Source of the DNA: Legionella rowbothamii
GTDB taxonomy: Bacteria; Pseudomonadota; Gammaproteobacteria; Legionellales; Legionellaceae
Assembly (NCBI RefSeq): GCF_900639985.1
Contig: NZ_CAAAIM010000002.1
Location: forward strand, 293,501 to 357,500
DNA length: 64,000 nucleotides
Direction: 5' to 3'
The notes beneath the pieces were generated by a model. It was not told the DNA's origin. It was given only the letters and a program-made list of their open reading frames with translations, and did not search any database. Positions 44,375-53,888 of this stretch are shown piece by piece (the first letter of the stretch is position 1; every line of letters begins with the position of its first letter). The translations under genes and the position numbers were made by a program.

Positions 44375-46306
44375 CTATGGTTTTTTCAAATCCAGTTTCA
44401 CCCAATTAATCAAGCCGCCTAATTCCAATATCTCCTTTTGCCGAGCAGAAATACTTTGCTGTACTTCGATCTCTTTCCCATTAATTTTTATGGTGAATTG
44501 CTTTTTATCCAGAAGGTCAGGAAGACCATTAATTTCTACCTCATCATCTAATTTAATTGCGTCATAATCCTTAGGATTTTTAAATACTAAAGGCAAAATG
44601 CCAAAATTAATTAAATTTTGCCAATGAATCCGTGCAAAGCTCTTTGCAATCACGGCATGTAAGCCTAAATAACGCGGCGCTAAAGCCGCATGCTCTCTAC
44701 TGGAACCCTGGCCATAGTTTTCACCACCAATAATCACATGCCCTTTCTTGTGCTTTTTAGTTCGCTCTACATAGTCGGAATCGACATGACGGTAAGTAAA
44801 TTCGCTAATTTTAGGAATGTTACTGCGATAAGGCAGTACTTTGGCGCCTGCCGGTGAAATTTCATCGGTAGAAATATTATCTCCCACAATCAACAACACC
44901 GGGATTTTTAATGAGTTTGGCAAGGGAGCCAATTCGGGTAAGGACACAATATTGGGTCCTTTGAGCAATTTAGTCTTTTGGGCCTCTGATAAGGGTAATG
45001 GTTCTTCAATACAGGCACGGTTTACCACGGTTTTATGGGGTAAGTATACTTTAGGATAAGGCATGTCTAAGGTACTTGGGTCGGTAATGACGCCCATTAA
45101 TGCTGAAGCGGCGGCCGTCTCGGGACTACAGAGAAAGACCTTATCCTCCATGGTTCCAGAACGGCCTGGAAAATTACGAGGAACGGTACGTAAACTGTTT
45201 TTATCGGTAGCAGGGGCTTGCCCCATACCAATACAGCCATTACATCCCGCCTGGTGAATACGGGCACCCGCATGAATTAAGCTTCCTAAAAGCCCTTCTT
45301 GCACTAATTCTTCTAAAATAGTGCGAGAACTGGGATTAATATCTAGGGAAATATTTGGTTTTAATGTTTTTCCTTTAACTATTTGTGCGGCAATGGCAAA
45401 GTCGCGATAGCCGGGATTGGCTGAGGAGCCAATGTAGGATTGATAAATTTCTTCGCCAGCAATTTCTGAAACTGGGACTACATTGCCTGGGCTGGTTGGT
45501 TTGGCAATGAGGGGGACTAGAGACGATAAATCTATTTCATCGTCTTTATCATAAGTGGCATCCTCATCCGCTTTTAACTCAGTCCAATCCCGTTCGCGTC
45601 CTTGGCTTTTTAAAAATTCTTTAGTTATTGCATCGGATGGAAACAAGGTTGATGTTGCCCCCAGTTCGGCCCCCATATTGGCAATCACATGTCTGTCCAT
45701 GGCGCTAAGATGTTTGACCCCTTCACCATAGTACTCAATAACATAACCAACGCCACCTTTAACATCATAGCGGCGTAGCATCTCCAGAATTACGTCTTTG
45801 GCACTGACCCAGTCCGGTAGTTTACCTGTTAATTTAACGCCAAGGACCTTCGGCATTTTGATGTAAAGAGGGTAGCCTGCAATGGCCATAGCGACTTCCA
45901 GACCTCCTGAACCGATGGCTAACATAGCCATGGAACCTGCTGCACAGGTATGACTGTCAGAGCCGGTTAAGGTTTTCCCAGGCAGGCCGAAGTTTTGCAT
46001 GTGTACCGCATGGCTGATTCCATTTCCGGGCCGGCTAAAGTAAAGACCATAACGTCTGGCAGCACTTTCAAGGAAAAGATGATCATCAGGATTTTTATTA
46101 TCTTCTTGAATCAAATTGTGATCCACATATTGTACGGAAACTTCTGCTTTAGTGCGCTCTAGGCCTATAGCTTCTAATTCAAGCATAACCAGAGTGCCCG
46201 TTGCATCTTGGCACAAGGTTTGATCTATTTTTAAAGCAATTTCTTTACCTGCCTCCATTTTCCCATTCAGCAGATGGGCATGAATGATCTTTTCCGTGAT
46301 GTTCAT
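44375..46306 (-). CDS. Aconitate hydratase family protein (short form)
   Basis: Iron-sulfur hydro-lyase of the aconitase superfamily; aconitase interconverts citrate and isocitrate. 643 residues from ATG 46306 (MNITEKII), which has GGGAG 6 bases upstream; ATG 46336 lacks a site. Cluster cysteines appear in GSDSHTCAAG and QAGCNGCIG, and the swivel domain carries GGENYGQGSSREHAAL and SFARIHWQNLINFG. It is shorter than AcnA or AcnB (near 890 residues) and matches the short aconitase type found in some bacteria. Whether it is the main aconitase or acts on a related acid cannot be said. Confidence 0.88.
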   Translation of the reverse strand: MNITEKIIHAHLLNGKMEAGKEIALKIDQTLCQDATGTLVMLELEAIGLERTKAEVSVQYVDHNLIQEDNKNPDDHLFLESAARRYGLYFSRPGNGISHAVHMQNFGLPGKTLTGSDSHTCAAGSMAMLAIGSGGLEVAMAIAGYPLYIKMPKVLGVKLTGKLPDWVSAKDVILEMLRRYDVKGGVGYVIEYYGEGVKHLSAMDRHVIANMGAELGATSTLFPSDAITKEFLKSQGRERDWTELKADEDATYDKDDEIDLSSLVPLIAKPTSPGNVVPVSEIAGEEIYQSYIGSSANPGYRDFAIAAQIVKGKTLKPNISLDINPSSRTILEELVQEGLLGSLIHAGARIHQAGCNGCIGMGQAPATDKNSLRTVPRNFPGRSGTMEDKVFLCSPETAAASALMGVITDPSTLDMPYPKVYLPHKTVVNRACIEEPLPLSEAQKTKLLKGPNIVSLPELAPLPNSLKIPVLLIVGDNISTDEISPAGAKVLPYRSNIPKISEFTYRHVDSDYVERTKKHKKGHVIIGGENYGQGSSREHAALAPRYLGLHAVIAKSFARIHWQNLINFGILPLVFKNPKDYDAIKLDDEVEINGLPDLLDKKQFTIKINGKEIEVQQSISARQKEILELGGLINWVKLDLKKP

Positions 46307-46408
46307 AGTTTGCTCCCTTCCTTGCTTGCAATCCATTGATCAAATATAGCATAGCATGGGGCAGTGTTCGCCAATTTCATCCTGAAGATATTCATTATGG
46401 CCTTCGGG

Positions 46409-46427
46409 ATGAGGCATGCAGCCTCAT
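46409..46427. promoter_or_regulatory. Palindrome between divergent genes
   Basis: ATGAGGC (46409-46415) and GCCTCAT (46421-46427) around ATGCA lie between the divergent aconitase and phosphoribosyltransferase genes, so this is not a terminator of either. It could be an operator or leader hairpin; purely positional inference. Confidence 0.3.
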
Positions 46428-46488
46428 TGATTATTTCAATGTAGGCATATACTAAACTTTAAATTAAGGACTCATTTCAAGGAGCCAG

Positions 46489-47139
46489 ATGGTGAACTAT
46501 GCGAATAGACAGCAAGCTGGACAGGTTCTCGCTGATTTGTTGTGGGATGATTATGCATTAAAAGAGAACAGCCTTATTTTGGCATTACCTCGAGGAGGGG
46601 TACCCGTTGCCTATGAAATTGCAATCAAACTTTCCTTACCCATGGATATTTTTATTGTGCGTAAATTAGGTGTTCCTGAACATGAGGAATATGCCTTGGG
46701 CGCTATTGCATCCGGAGGTGTTATCTTTTTTAATGAGGAGCTGGTTCATGGACTGCACATCAACAGCACAGCAATTAATGAAGTATTACAGAAAGAAGAA
46801 CAGGAATTAGAACGTCGTGATAAGGTTTATCTAGGGAATAAATCTCCTCTGCAACTTACAGGAAAAAACGTAATTCTCGTTGATGATGGGATTGCTACGG
46901 GTTATACCATGCGCGCAGCGATTGTTGCAGTAAAACAAAAAAATCCAGCGGAACTTATTGTGGCAGTTCCTGTTGCAGCGAGGTCTACTTGTGCGGAGAT
47001 GGCAAGCCTGGTTAATAAAATCATTTGCCCATTACAGCCAGCTAATTTGTATACTGTTGGGTTATGGTATGATGATTTTAGCCAGACCTCCGATGAGGAG
47101 GTCATGCATTTGATGACTACATTAAGTTCTACCCACTAA
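46489..47139 (+). CDS. Phosphoribosyltransferase-family protein
   Basis: 216 residues of the type I PRTase fold: LALPRGGVPVAYEIA, then FIVRKLGVPEHEEYALGAIA, and the PRPP loop NVILVDDGIATGYTM. The RKLGxP..E.A.GA block is typical of a poorly studied family often linked to dienelactone-hydrolase-like domains; here the PRTase stands alone. Substrate unknown. AAGGAG lies just before the ATG. The SDR gene follows by 57 bases, perhaps in one operon. Confidence 0.85.
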   Translation: MVNYANRQQAGQVLADLLWDDYALKENSLILALPRGGVPVAYEIAIKLSLPMDIFIVRKLGVPEHEEYALGAIASGGVIFFNEELVHGLHINSTAINEVLQKEEQELERRDKVYLGNKSPLQLTGKNVILVDDGIATGYTMRAAIVAVKQKNPAELIVAVPVAARSTCAEMASLVNKIICPLQPANLYTVGLWYDDFSQTSDEEVMHLMTTLSSTH

Positions 47140-47196
47140 GAACTGCAATAAAAAGCTCATAGAAATTTCAAAACATGCTGTTGAGGATCATAAACA

Positions 47197-47970
47197 ATGA
47201 ATTTATTAGAGAATAAAATTATTTTAATCACCGGGGCATCGAGTGGCATTGGTCAAGCCTGTGCCCATTATTGTGCAGGGCAAGGGGCTCAATTGATATT
47301 GGCTGCTCGTCGCACAGAGCGTTTAGATGCATTAGCACAGCAATTAACACAAGAATCAGGTAAAGAACATTATGTCTTAACTTTAGACGTAAGTGCTCAT
47401 GCACAAGTAACCCAACAACTATCCTCTTTACCCAGCAAATGGAAAGCAATTGATGTATTGATCAATAATGCCGGCTTAGCGCTAGATACTTTGCCATTAC
47501 AACAAGGAATCGAAGAGCATTGGGATACGATGATTGATACGAATATTAAAGGATTACTTTATGTCAGTCGTGCCATTATTCCCGTGATGATGGCTCGTGG
47601 CAGAGGGCATATAGTCAATATAGGCTCCATTGCAGGTCATGAATGTTATCCTAATGGTAATGTTTATGCTGCAACCAAACATGCCGTACACGCTATTTCA
47701 AAATCAATGCGCCTGGATTTATTAGGAAGTCCAATTCGGGTTACGGAAATCGCTCCAGGAGCAGTGGAAACTGAATTTAGTGAAGTACGCTGGAATGATA
47801 AGCAAAGGGCCAAAGAATTTTATAGTAGCTTCCATCCTTTGGTAGCTGAAGATATTGCTGATGCAATCCTCTATTGTATTACACGACCACAACATGTTGA
47901 TATAGAACAAATGATTATCATGCCAACGGTACAAGCATCAGCGAATCACCTATATAGACATCCAGAATAA
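47197..47970 (+). CDS. Short-chain dehydrogenase/reductase (YdfG-like)
   Basis: 257 residues with the NAD(P) motif TGASSGIG (12-19), NNAG (90-93) and catalytic Ser144, Tyr157 and Lys161 (YAATK). ARRTERL after the second strand points to NADP preference. It resembles YdfG, which oxidises serine and reduces 3-hydroxy acid aldehydes, but SDR substrates cannot be read from sequence. GAGGAT precedes the ATG. Confidence 0.9.
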   Translation: MNLLENKIILITGASSGIGQACAHYCAGQGAQLILAARRTERLDALAQQLTQESGKEHYVLTLDVSAHAQVTQQLSSLPSKWKAIDVLINNAGLALDTLPLQQGIEEHWDTMIDTNIKGLLYVSRAIIPVMMARGRGHIVNIGSIAGHECYPNGNVYAATKHAVHAISKSMRLDLLGSPIRVTEIAPGAVETEFSEVRWNDKQRAKEFYSSFHPLVAEDIADAILYCITRPQHVDIEQMIIMPTVQASANHLYRHPE

Positions 47971-48399
47971 ACTCCAACGTATCCCGTATTAATGCAGCCT
48001 AATACGGGTAGTGCTCATCAATATCTGGTCAAATAATTTACAACAATCCCGTTATTGGTCTATTATTAAACATATGGGTGATGACTGAACCTAACTGAAC
48101 CATTAAATATTTTCAGATAGGGAGGATAGTTTGATGGGTGGTGTGCCAGCCTACATGAGCCATAGTAGGACGCCTTAAGCTCAGCATAAACCTCCAAAGT
48201 GCATTCAGTAGCGGCTCAGGATTCGGTAAGTCGTTACCTATATTATATTATTCCATGAAAAGCTTTTGTAATTACGTTTTTTTCCTCCCTATCTGTGTTC
48301 ATACTCCAGAATAAAAGTAACCTTGTTTTGCTAAACATGTAATCTAGTTGTATAATAATAATACATAAAGAGGGAGTGCTAATTAACTCGGAGGTTATC
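47971..48399. other. Intergenic region before the small exported proteins
   Basis: No gene is visible in most of these 429 bases. The right end carries the promoter at 48328-48356 and a GGAGG ribosome site at 48390-48394. Confidence 0.45.
48328..48356 (+). promoter_or_regulatory. Promoter of the His-rich protein gene
   Basis: TTGCTA (48328-48333), a 17-base spacer and TATAAT (48351-48356) make a strong sigma-70-type promoter 44 bases upstream of the ATG at 48400. Confidence 0.7.
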
Positions 48400-48672
48400 A
48401 TGAAAAAGTTTATTTTCTCTTCTGTAATTAGTTCATTACTCCTGTTTATTGTTCCAGGGTTTGCCGGGTCTAGTTCCTTTATTCATAATCCAGAATCGCG
48501 CTCAGACACTATGACTGCGGTTAAGTACAATAACGTAGCTAAAGTGGGTACTAATTACGCTTATTGGCATCATAACCATGGATATCGTTATGGACATCAT
48601 AGGCATTGGGACCACAGACATCACAGGCATTGGGATCGATGGCATTATCACCACCGCCATCATCGTTACTAG
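48400..48672 (+). CDS. Small exported histidine-rich protein
   Basis: 90 residues from ATG 48400, chosen for its GGAGG ribosome site. A signal peptide (MKKFIFSSVISSLLLFIVPGFAG) is followed by a short linker and a tail of about 35 residues dominated by His, Arg, Trp and Tyr (for example GHHRHWDHRHHRHWDRW). Such tails bind metals such as copper, nickel or zinc, so a periplasmic metal buffer is plausible. The next gene, a tyrosine-rich lipoprotein, starts 40 bases on and is probably co-transcribed. Confidence 0.75.
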   Translation: MKKFIFSSVISSLLLFIVPGFAGSSSFIHNPESRSDTMTAVKYNNVAKVGTNYAYWHHNHGYRYGHHRHWDHRHHRHWDRWHYHHRHHRY

Positions 48673-48712
48673 TATTAATTAGTTTTAGAATCATAGAAAA
48701 TAGGATGGAACC

Positions 48713-48937
48713 ATGAAAAAATTAATCCTTGCTTTAGTTATCGTAGCACCAATGCTCTTAGTAACCAGTTGTGTTACTACAGAAACGGTTTACTATACTC
48801 GTGCATACCCTACGCGTACTGTTTATACGGTGGGTTATTATGGTGGACCATATTGGAATGATGCTTATTACTATGGTTATGATGACTTAGGTGATGTGGG
48901 GTACTGGGGTATGTATGACTCTTATAATGTTTATTAG
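48713..48937 (+). CDS. Small tyrosine-rich lipoprotein
   Basis: 74 residues with a lipoprotein signal: MKKLILALVIVAPMLLVTSC, lipobox LVTSC with Cys20 to be acylated. The mature 55 residues are rich in Tyr, Gly and Asp (YYGYDD, GYYGGPYW) and low in complexity. Ser/Val-type residues rather than Asp after the Cys favour the outer membrane. Paired with the His-rich protein upstream; function unknown. Confidence 0.75.
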   Translation: MKKLILALVIVAPMLLVTSCVTTETVYYTRAYPTRTVYTVGYYGGPYWNDAYYYGYDDLGDVGYWGMYDSYNVY

Positions 48938-49017
48938 AGTCTAGATATCTTTACTTAAGCTAGTACATCATACTGAGTAAGCGACCAGGAATGGCTACGA
49001 CTTAAAGCTCTCGAGCC

Positions 49018-49036
49018 CCCGCGGCTTGACCGCGGG
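49018..49036. repeat. CCGCGG-type palindrome
   Basis: CCCGCGG (49018-49024), loop CTTGA, CCGCGGG (49030-49036), between convergent lipoprotein and efp genes. Same family as 39733-39814. Probably a two-way terminator. Confidence 0.65.
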
Positions 49037-49082
49037 TACATAGATGTGCGATATCGATATATCGATGTAATTCGCGTAAGGT

Positions 49083-49652
49083 TTACTCTTTCGCGCGAGA
49101 AACGTATTCGCCCTTACGCGTATCTACCTTAATTAATTCGCCTGTTTGTACGAATAAAGGTACACGTACTACGGCGCCTGTTTCCAAAATGGCTGGTTTT
49201 CCACCGCCACCAGAAGTATCACCTTTTAGTCCAGGATCGGTTTCGGTGATTGCAAGAATAACGAATGTAGGCGGCAGTACCTGAATAGGCTCATTGTTCC
49301 ATAGGGTAACGATGCAAATATCTTGTTCTTTTAGCCACAGTGCGGCGTCAGCTAGCGTTTCTTTGGTTAGTGCATATTGTTCAAAGTTATCTGGAACCAT
49401 GAAATGCCAGTGCTCGCCATCTGCATAAAGGTATTGCATTTCCATATCAACAACATCAGCAGAAGGTAAGGTCTCGTTTGATTTGAAGGTACGCTCTACT
49501 ACTCTACCTGTTTTCAGATTACGAATTTTAATACGCGTAAAGGCTTGGCCTTTTCCTGGTTTTACAAATTCACAATCAAGGATGGTGCATGGAGCATCAT
49601 CGACCATTACTTTTAGGCCATTTTTAAATTCATTGGTACTATAAATTGCCAT
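49083..49652 (-). CDS. efp: Elongation factor P
   Basis: Helps the ribosome form bonds at consecutive prolines. The 189 residues start [12 protein letters not shown] and carry the modified lysine Lys34 at the tip loop VKPGKGQAF; the OB domains end with [15 protein letters not shown]. Divergent from epmB, the aminomutase that produces beta-lysine for Lys34, with 73 bases between their start codons. epmA, which attaches it, is not in this window. Confidence 0.96.
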   Translation of the reverse strand: MAIYSTNEFKNGLKVMVDDAPCTILDCEFVKPGKGQAFTRIKIRNLKTGRVVERTFKSNETLPSADVVDMEMQYLYADGEHWHFMVPDNFEQYALTKETLADAALWLKEQDICIVTLWNNEPIQVLPPTFVILAITETDPGLKGDTSGGGGKPAILETGAVVRVPLFVQTGELIKVDTRKGEYVSRAKE

Positions 49653-49725
49653 TAGGACTCCACAGTATTGAGATTTTTTCTGGTTTTAGTTAAAGTTCGC
49701 ACAGTTTATCAAGTCTGTGTAATTA

Positions 49726-50712
49726 ATGCGAGAGACCTCTTTAAGTTGGCAAAAAAAATTAGCACAAGGTTTTTCCTCTGTAGCCGATTTATTAGCCTAC
49801 CTGGAATTACCCTTATCTACTGGAAGCTTATTCGCCGAAGAGCAATTTGCCAGTCGCATTCCTTTGGGATTTGCACAGCGGATGCAAAAGGGGAATCCTC
49901 AAGATCCATTACTGTTGCAAGTTTTAGCAACAACCCAAGAAATGAGCTCCCCCGAAGGCTATGGTGTTGACCCTTTGCAAGAGCGAGTTAGTAATCCCTT
50001 AAAAGGCTTAATTCATAAATATCATGGGCGAGTTCTCCTCACACTAACGGGAGTATGCGCAGTTAATTGCCGGTTTTGTTTTCGACGCCACTTTCCGTAT
50101 CAGGAAAATAATCCCGGACGTCAAGGCTTTAAAGAAATTTGTAAGTACATTGCGATGGATCCAAGCATTACCGAAGTAATTTTAAGTGGGGGCGATCCAC
50201 TTTTAGCTGCTGATGCCGTTATCGCTGATCTTTTGCAACAGTTAGAGCAAATTCCTCATGTGCACACTCTGCGTTTTCATACGCGTATTCCTGTTGTATT
50301 TCCAGAACGTATTGATGCAGACTTTTTAAGTTTACTTACAACGACTCGGCTTAAAAAAGTAATCGTATTACATTGTAATCATCCTCAGGAATTACAGGAT
50401 GAGGTGGTAGGGCAGGTACTTCACGACTTGCGGCAATCAGGATGTCATTTATTGAATCAGTCGGTGTTGTTGGCAGGAGTTAATGATGATGCGCAGATTT
50501 TGGCCTCATTAAGCCAGTCCTTATTTAACTATGCGGTGATTCCTTATTATTTACACACCTTAGATAAAGTAAAAGGTGCTGCTCATTTTGATATGCCTTT
50601 TACTAAAGCCCAATTAATATACCAACAATTGCAACAACTAGTCCCAGGATATTTATTGCCGCGTTTGGTTTGTGAGGAACCTGGTAAGTTAAGCAAAACC
50701 CTTTTAATATAG
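49726..50712 (+). CDS. epmB: EF-P (R)-beta-lysine biosynthesis aminomutase EpmB
   Basis: Radical-SAM lysine 2,3-aminomutase that converts (S)-alpha-lysine to (R)-beta-lysine for EF-P modification. 328 residues contain the cluster motif CAVNCRFCF (Cys111, Cys115, Cys118), GGDPLL and the PLP-lysine end region (YYLHTLDKVKGAAHF). It is shorter than catabolic lysine aminomutases, as EpmB should be. Placement opposite efp supports the assignment. The LD-carboxypeptidase gene follows by 28 bases. Confidence 0.95.
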   Translation: MRETSLSWQKKLAQGFSSVADLLAYLELPLSTGSLFAEEQFASRIPLGFAQRMQKGNPQDPLLLQVLATTQEMSSPEGYGVDPLQERVSNPLKGLIHKYHGRVLLTLTGVCAVNCRFCFRRHFPYQENNPGRQGFKEICKYIAMDPSITEVILSGGDPLLAADAVIADLLQQLEQIPHVHTLRFHTRIPVVFPERIDADFLSLLTTTRLKKVIVLHCNHPQELQDEVVGQVLHDLRQSGCHLLNQSVLLAGVNDDAQILASLSQSLFNYAVIPYYLHTLDKVKGAAHFDMPFTKAQLIYQQLQQLVPGYLLPRLVCEEPGKLSKTLLI

Positions 50713-50740
50713 TATGACGACTTTCTAGCAAAGATAAAAA

Positions 50741-51643
50741 ATGAATACATTACCGGTACTCAAGTCTGGCGATTTAGTTGAGTTGATCGCCCCAGCCTCC
50801 CGTTGCACTGATCGACAATTAGCCGAACTAAAAGAACTTGTTAGTTCTTGGCAGTTAAATTGCCTTGTTAAGGAAGATATTTTTGCTGAGGATTTATTCT
50901 GCGCCAATAGTGATGAACTGCGTTTCCAACATTTAAAAAATGCATTGCTCGATTCGGAGGCTAAAGCGCTGATTTGCGTGCGTGGTGGTTATGGCGCGAT
51001 GCGTTTAGTTCCTAGATTAGCAAGTCTACAACCACCTGCCAAACCCAAAATTTTTGTAGGGATGAGTGACATAACTTCATTGCATTTATATTTACAACAG
51101 CATTGGGGGTGGCCAACGATTCATGGTGGAGCAACACCAGATAAATTTTCAGCAGAATCTATTGCCGCCTTGAAATCAATACTGTTTGCAGAGCGTGAAT
51201 CAGTTGATTTTTATGGATTAAGACCACTAAATAGCCTGGCCCAAGAAAATCGTATCATTGAATCCAGCGTAACGGGGGGTAATTTAACCTTGATTCAAGC
51301 TAGTATCGGGACCAATTGGCAATTAGATGGTCGCGGCAAAATTATTTTATTAGAAGAAATAAATGAACGCGGTTATCGTGTTGATCGAATGTTAGAACAT
51401 CTGCGACAAGCGAATATTTTCAAGAGCGCTGCCGCGGTGCTTTTCGCTGATTTTCTCGGTGGTGAAGAACCCAACGGCACCTCACTAATTCAACCAGTAT
51501 TACAGCGTTTTGCAGATGAAAGCACTATTCCTGTAGTGCAGATGGACGGCATTGGCCATGGGCTAACAAATTTTCCTATTCCTTTTGCAACACGAACCGA
51601 ATTACATTTAGGTAAAGAAATTCACTTAACTTGTCCCCGCTAA
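50741..51643 (+). CDS. ldcA: LD-carboxypeptidase (S66 family)
   Basis: Removes the terminal D-Ala from muropeptide tetrapeptides during peptidoglycan recycling. 300 residues with nucleophile Ser109 in VGMSDITSLH, general-base region LLEEINERGYRVDRML (Glu) and GIGHGLTNFPIPF (His), the S66 Ser-Glu-His triad. VRGGYGAMRLVP is the oxyanion-side hallmark. No signal peptide, so cytoplasmic as LdcA. MccF-type immunity peptidases share the fold, but context gives no microcin. The start is weakly supported by ribosome site. Confidence 0.9.
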   Translation: MNTLPVLKSGDLVELIAPASRCTDRQLAELKELVSSWQLNCLVKEDIFAEDLFCANSDELRFQHLKNALLDSEAKALICVRGGYGAMRLVPRLASLQPPAKPKIFVGMSDITSLHLYLQQHWGWPTIHGGATPDKFSAESIAALKSILFAERESVDFYGLRPLNSLAQENRIIESSVTGGNLTLIQASIGTNWQLDGRGKIILLEEINERGYRVDRMLEHLRQANIFKSAAAVLFADFLGGEEPNGTSLIQPVLQRFADESTIPVVQMDGIGHGLTNFPIPFATRTELHLGKEIHLTCPR

Positions 51644-51674
51644 GAATACTAAAAAATCATATCGCAAGGCAAGC

Positions 51675-51694
51675 GCTGGGCTGAAAAGCCCAGC
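51675..51694. repeat. Palindromic repeat, GCTGGGCT family
   Basis: GCTGGGCT (51675-51682), loop GAAA, AGCCCAGC (51687-51694), between convergent ldcA and ppk. Third member of the GGCTGGGCT family here. Confidence 0.7.
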
Positions 51695-51773
51695 AAAGCA
51701 AGGTCATACCGCTCCCAATGCAGCCTTTCAGCCCTGTCTACCTTCAGTGGACCAGCCGAGGGAGCACTCACTT

Positions 51774-53846
51774 TTAAATATCATTACTCTCATCTTTATA
51801 AAGAGTAATTAATTTTTCCTGGGCCGATGTACTTCCCTGTGTCATTGGTTTATAACTGCCATCGCTTAGCATTTCCCACGTATTGCTATTGTCTTTGAGA
51901 TAATTCTTAATAATTTCTTGCTTGATGCGTTTCTTGCAGTGTTCATCAAGAATGGGGAACATAATTTCAATTCGATGATACAGGTTCCGCTCCATCATAT
52001 CTGCGCTGGCACAAAAATAATGTTCTTCATTATCAATACGAAAGTAAAAAATGCGATGATGCTCTAAAAAACGCCCAATATAGGAAAGAACACGAATATT
52101 TTCGGAAACACCAGGTAAACCAGGTTTTAAACAACAGACACCACGGACGAGTAAATTAATTTTTACACCAGCTTGAGATGCTTTGTATAGATGTTGAATC
52201 ATCGTCTTATCGGTTAAGCCATTTACTTTAAGTAAAATTTCTGTTTCCACTCCCGATTGCGCCGCAGTAGCACACTGTTCGATATATTGCAGCAATGTTT
52301 TTTGTAAGGTAAATGGAGAATGGCTTAATGCCTTCAGTTTAACAACCTTACCTAATCCCGTTAACTGTTGGAAAATAATTTGTGTATCGGCTGTAATGGT
52401 TGGTTCGCAGGTTAAAAGCCCTAAATCCGTATAGCGCTGGGCGGTTTTTTCATGGTAGTTACCGGTACTTAAGTGTACATAGCGTTTTAATTTGCCATGA
52501 GTTCGGCGTACTACCAAAGTCATCTTAGCATGTGTTTTATAACCGACCACTCCATAGAGCACCAATACGCCTGCGGCATGTAAGCGGTTTGCCAATTTTA
52601 AGTTGGATTCTTCATCAAAACGAGCGCGAAGCTCAATAACTGCAGTTACTTCTTTTCCTGAGTGAGCAGCATCCACTAATGCGTCAACCATGGCTGATTC
52701 GGAGTGAGTGCGATAAAGTGTTTGGTTAATTGCCAATACATGAGGATCTGCTGCCGCCTGCCTGAGAAAATCGATAACTACTTCAAAACTTTGATAAGGG
52801 TGATGCAACAAAATGTCCTGTTCATCAATAACATTAAATAAATTACGCTCTGATTTGGGAAACTGGGGGTATTGTGCGGTATATGCAGGATAATTTAAAT
52901 CAGGTCTATCTAAATTATTAATCGCGGTCAGATAGCGTTGAATATTTACTGGACCATCACAATAAAATGTATCCTCATGACGTAAGTGGTATTTTTGTAA
53001 TAAGAAATCAACGATCTTTTCGGGGCAATTTTTTTCAATTTCCAAACGAACCACATTCCCGTAATGTCGAGAAAAAATTTCTCGTTGCACGGCCTTGGCT
53101 AAGTCATCAATTTCTTCTTCGCGTAAGAATAAATCACTATTTCGCGTGAGGCGAAATGAGTAGCAGCCACTGATCTCCATTCCCGGGAATAGGCTATTGA
53201 CGTGGGTATTTATAATTGATGACAAATAAACAAAATAATCAGCTCCGCCACAGAGCTCTGAAGGAAGGTGAATTACGCGGGGAATGGAGCGCGGTGCATG
53301 TACTACTGCATAATTAATATTACGATTAAATGCATCTTTACCGCTTAATGAAATAATAAAATTCAAACTTTTGTTGATCAACTGTGGTAGGGGATGAGCC
53401 AAGTCCAAAGCGATGGGGCTCATAACGGGTTGTATTTCATGTTTAAAATAATGCTTGGCCCATAGATGAATATCATCAGTCCACTCTTCTAATTCAAGAA
53501 AATGAATGTTTTCCTTACGTAAGGCCGGAAGCAATTGTTTATTAAATGTTGCGTATAATTGATCGATTAATACATGGGTTTTTTGACTGATGTAACTAAA
53601 GGCTTCATCAGGGCGCAAGCCATCAATAGTGAGCTTCCCTGTCGATAAGGCCATTTTTTCTTTAAGACCAGCAACCCGTATTTCAAAAAACTCATCCAGG
53701 TTGCTGCTGCAAATACTAAGAAAGCGCATTCGTTCTAATAAGGGAACTCGCTCATCATTTGCCAAAGCAAGGACGCGTTGGTTAAAGGCAATGGCCGAAA
53801 ATTCTCGGTTAATATAATACTCAGGATTATCCAACACTGTATCCAA
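51774..53846 (-). CDS. ppk: Polyphosphate kinase 1
   Basis: Makes long-chain polyphosphate from ATP. 690 residues: N-domain YINREFSAIAFNQRVL, head domain, and catalytic C1/C2 domains with the autophosphorylated His439 in GYKTHAKMTLVVRR and FCASADMMERNLYHRIE. The start is TTG at 53846 with GGAG 7 bases upstream; the nearby ATG is in another frame and meets a stop after ten codons. The conserved YINREFS begins at residue 11, so TTG is credible and suggests deliberately modest translation. A CHR transporter gene lies upstream on the same strand. Confidence 0.95.
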   Translation of the reverse strand: MDTVLDNPEYYINREFSAIAFNQRVLALANDERVPLLERMRFLSICSSNLDEFFEIRVAGLKEKMALSTGKLTIDGLRPDEAFSYISQKTHVLIDQLYATFNKQLLPALRKENIHFLELEEWTDDIHLWAKHYFKHEIQPVMSPIALDLAHPLPQLINKSLNFIISLSGKDAFNRNINYAVVHAPRSIPRVIHLPSELCGGADYFVYLSSIINTHVNSLFPGMEISGCYSFRLTRNSDLFLREEEIDDLAKAVQREIFSRHYGNVVRLEIEKNCPEKIVDFLLQKYHLRHEDTFYCDGPVNIQRYLTAINNLDRPDLNYPAYTAQYPQFPKSERNLFNVIDEQDILLHHPYQSFEVVIDFLRQAAADPHVLAINQTLYRTHSESAMVDALVDAAHSGKEVTAVIELRARFDEESNLKLANRLHAAGVLVLYGVVGYKTHAKMTLVVRRTHGKLKRYVHLSTGNYHEKTAQRYTDLGLLTCEPTITADTQIIFQQLTGLGKVVKLKALSHSPFTLQKTLLQYIEQCATAAQSGVETEILLKVNGLTDKTMIQHLYKASQAGVKINLLVRGVCCLKPGLPGVSENIRVLSYIGRFLEHHRIFYFRIDNEEHYFCASADMMERNLYHRIEIMFPILDEHCKKRIKQEIIKNYLKDNSNTWEMLSDGSYKPMTQGSTSAQEKLITLYKDESNDI

Positions 53847-53888
53847 AAGGAAACTCCATTTTAATAATTTTTATCTTTTAATTATTAC

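Noticed and set aside
48541..48672. His-codon-rich tract as a CRISPR or tandem repeat
   Set aside because: The repeats are short, irregular and explained by a His/Arg/Trp-rich coding region.
49668..49970. Plus-strand ORF overlapping epmB
   Set aside because: epmB in another frame carries the radical-SAM motif and typical length.
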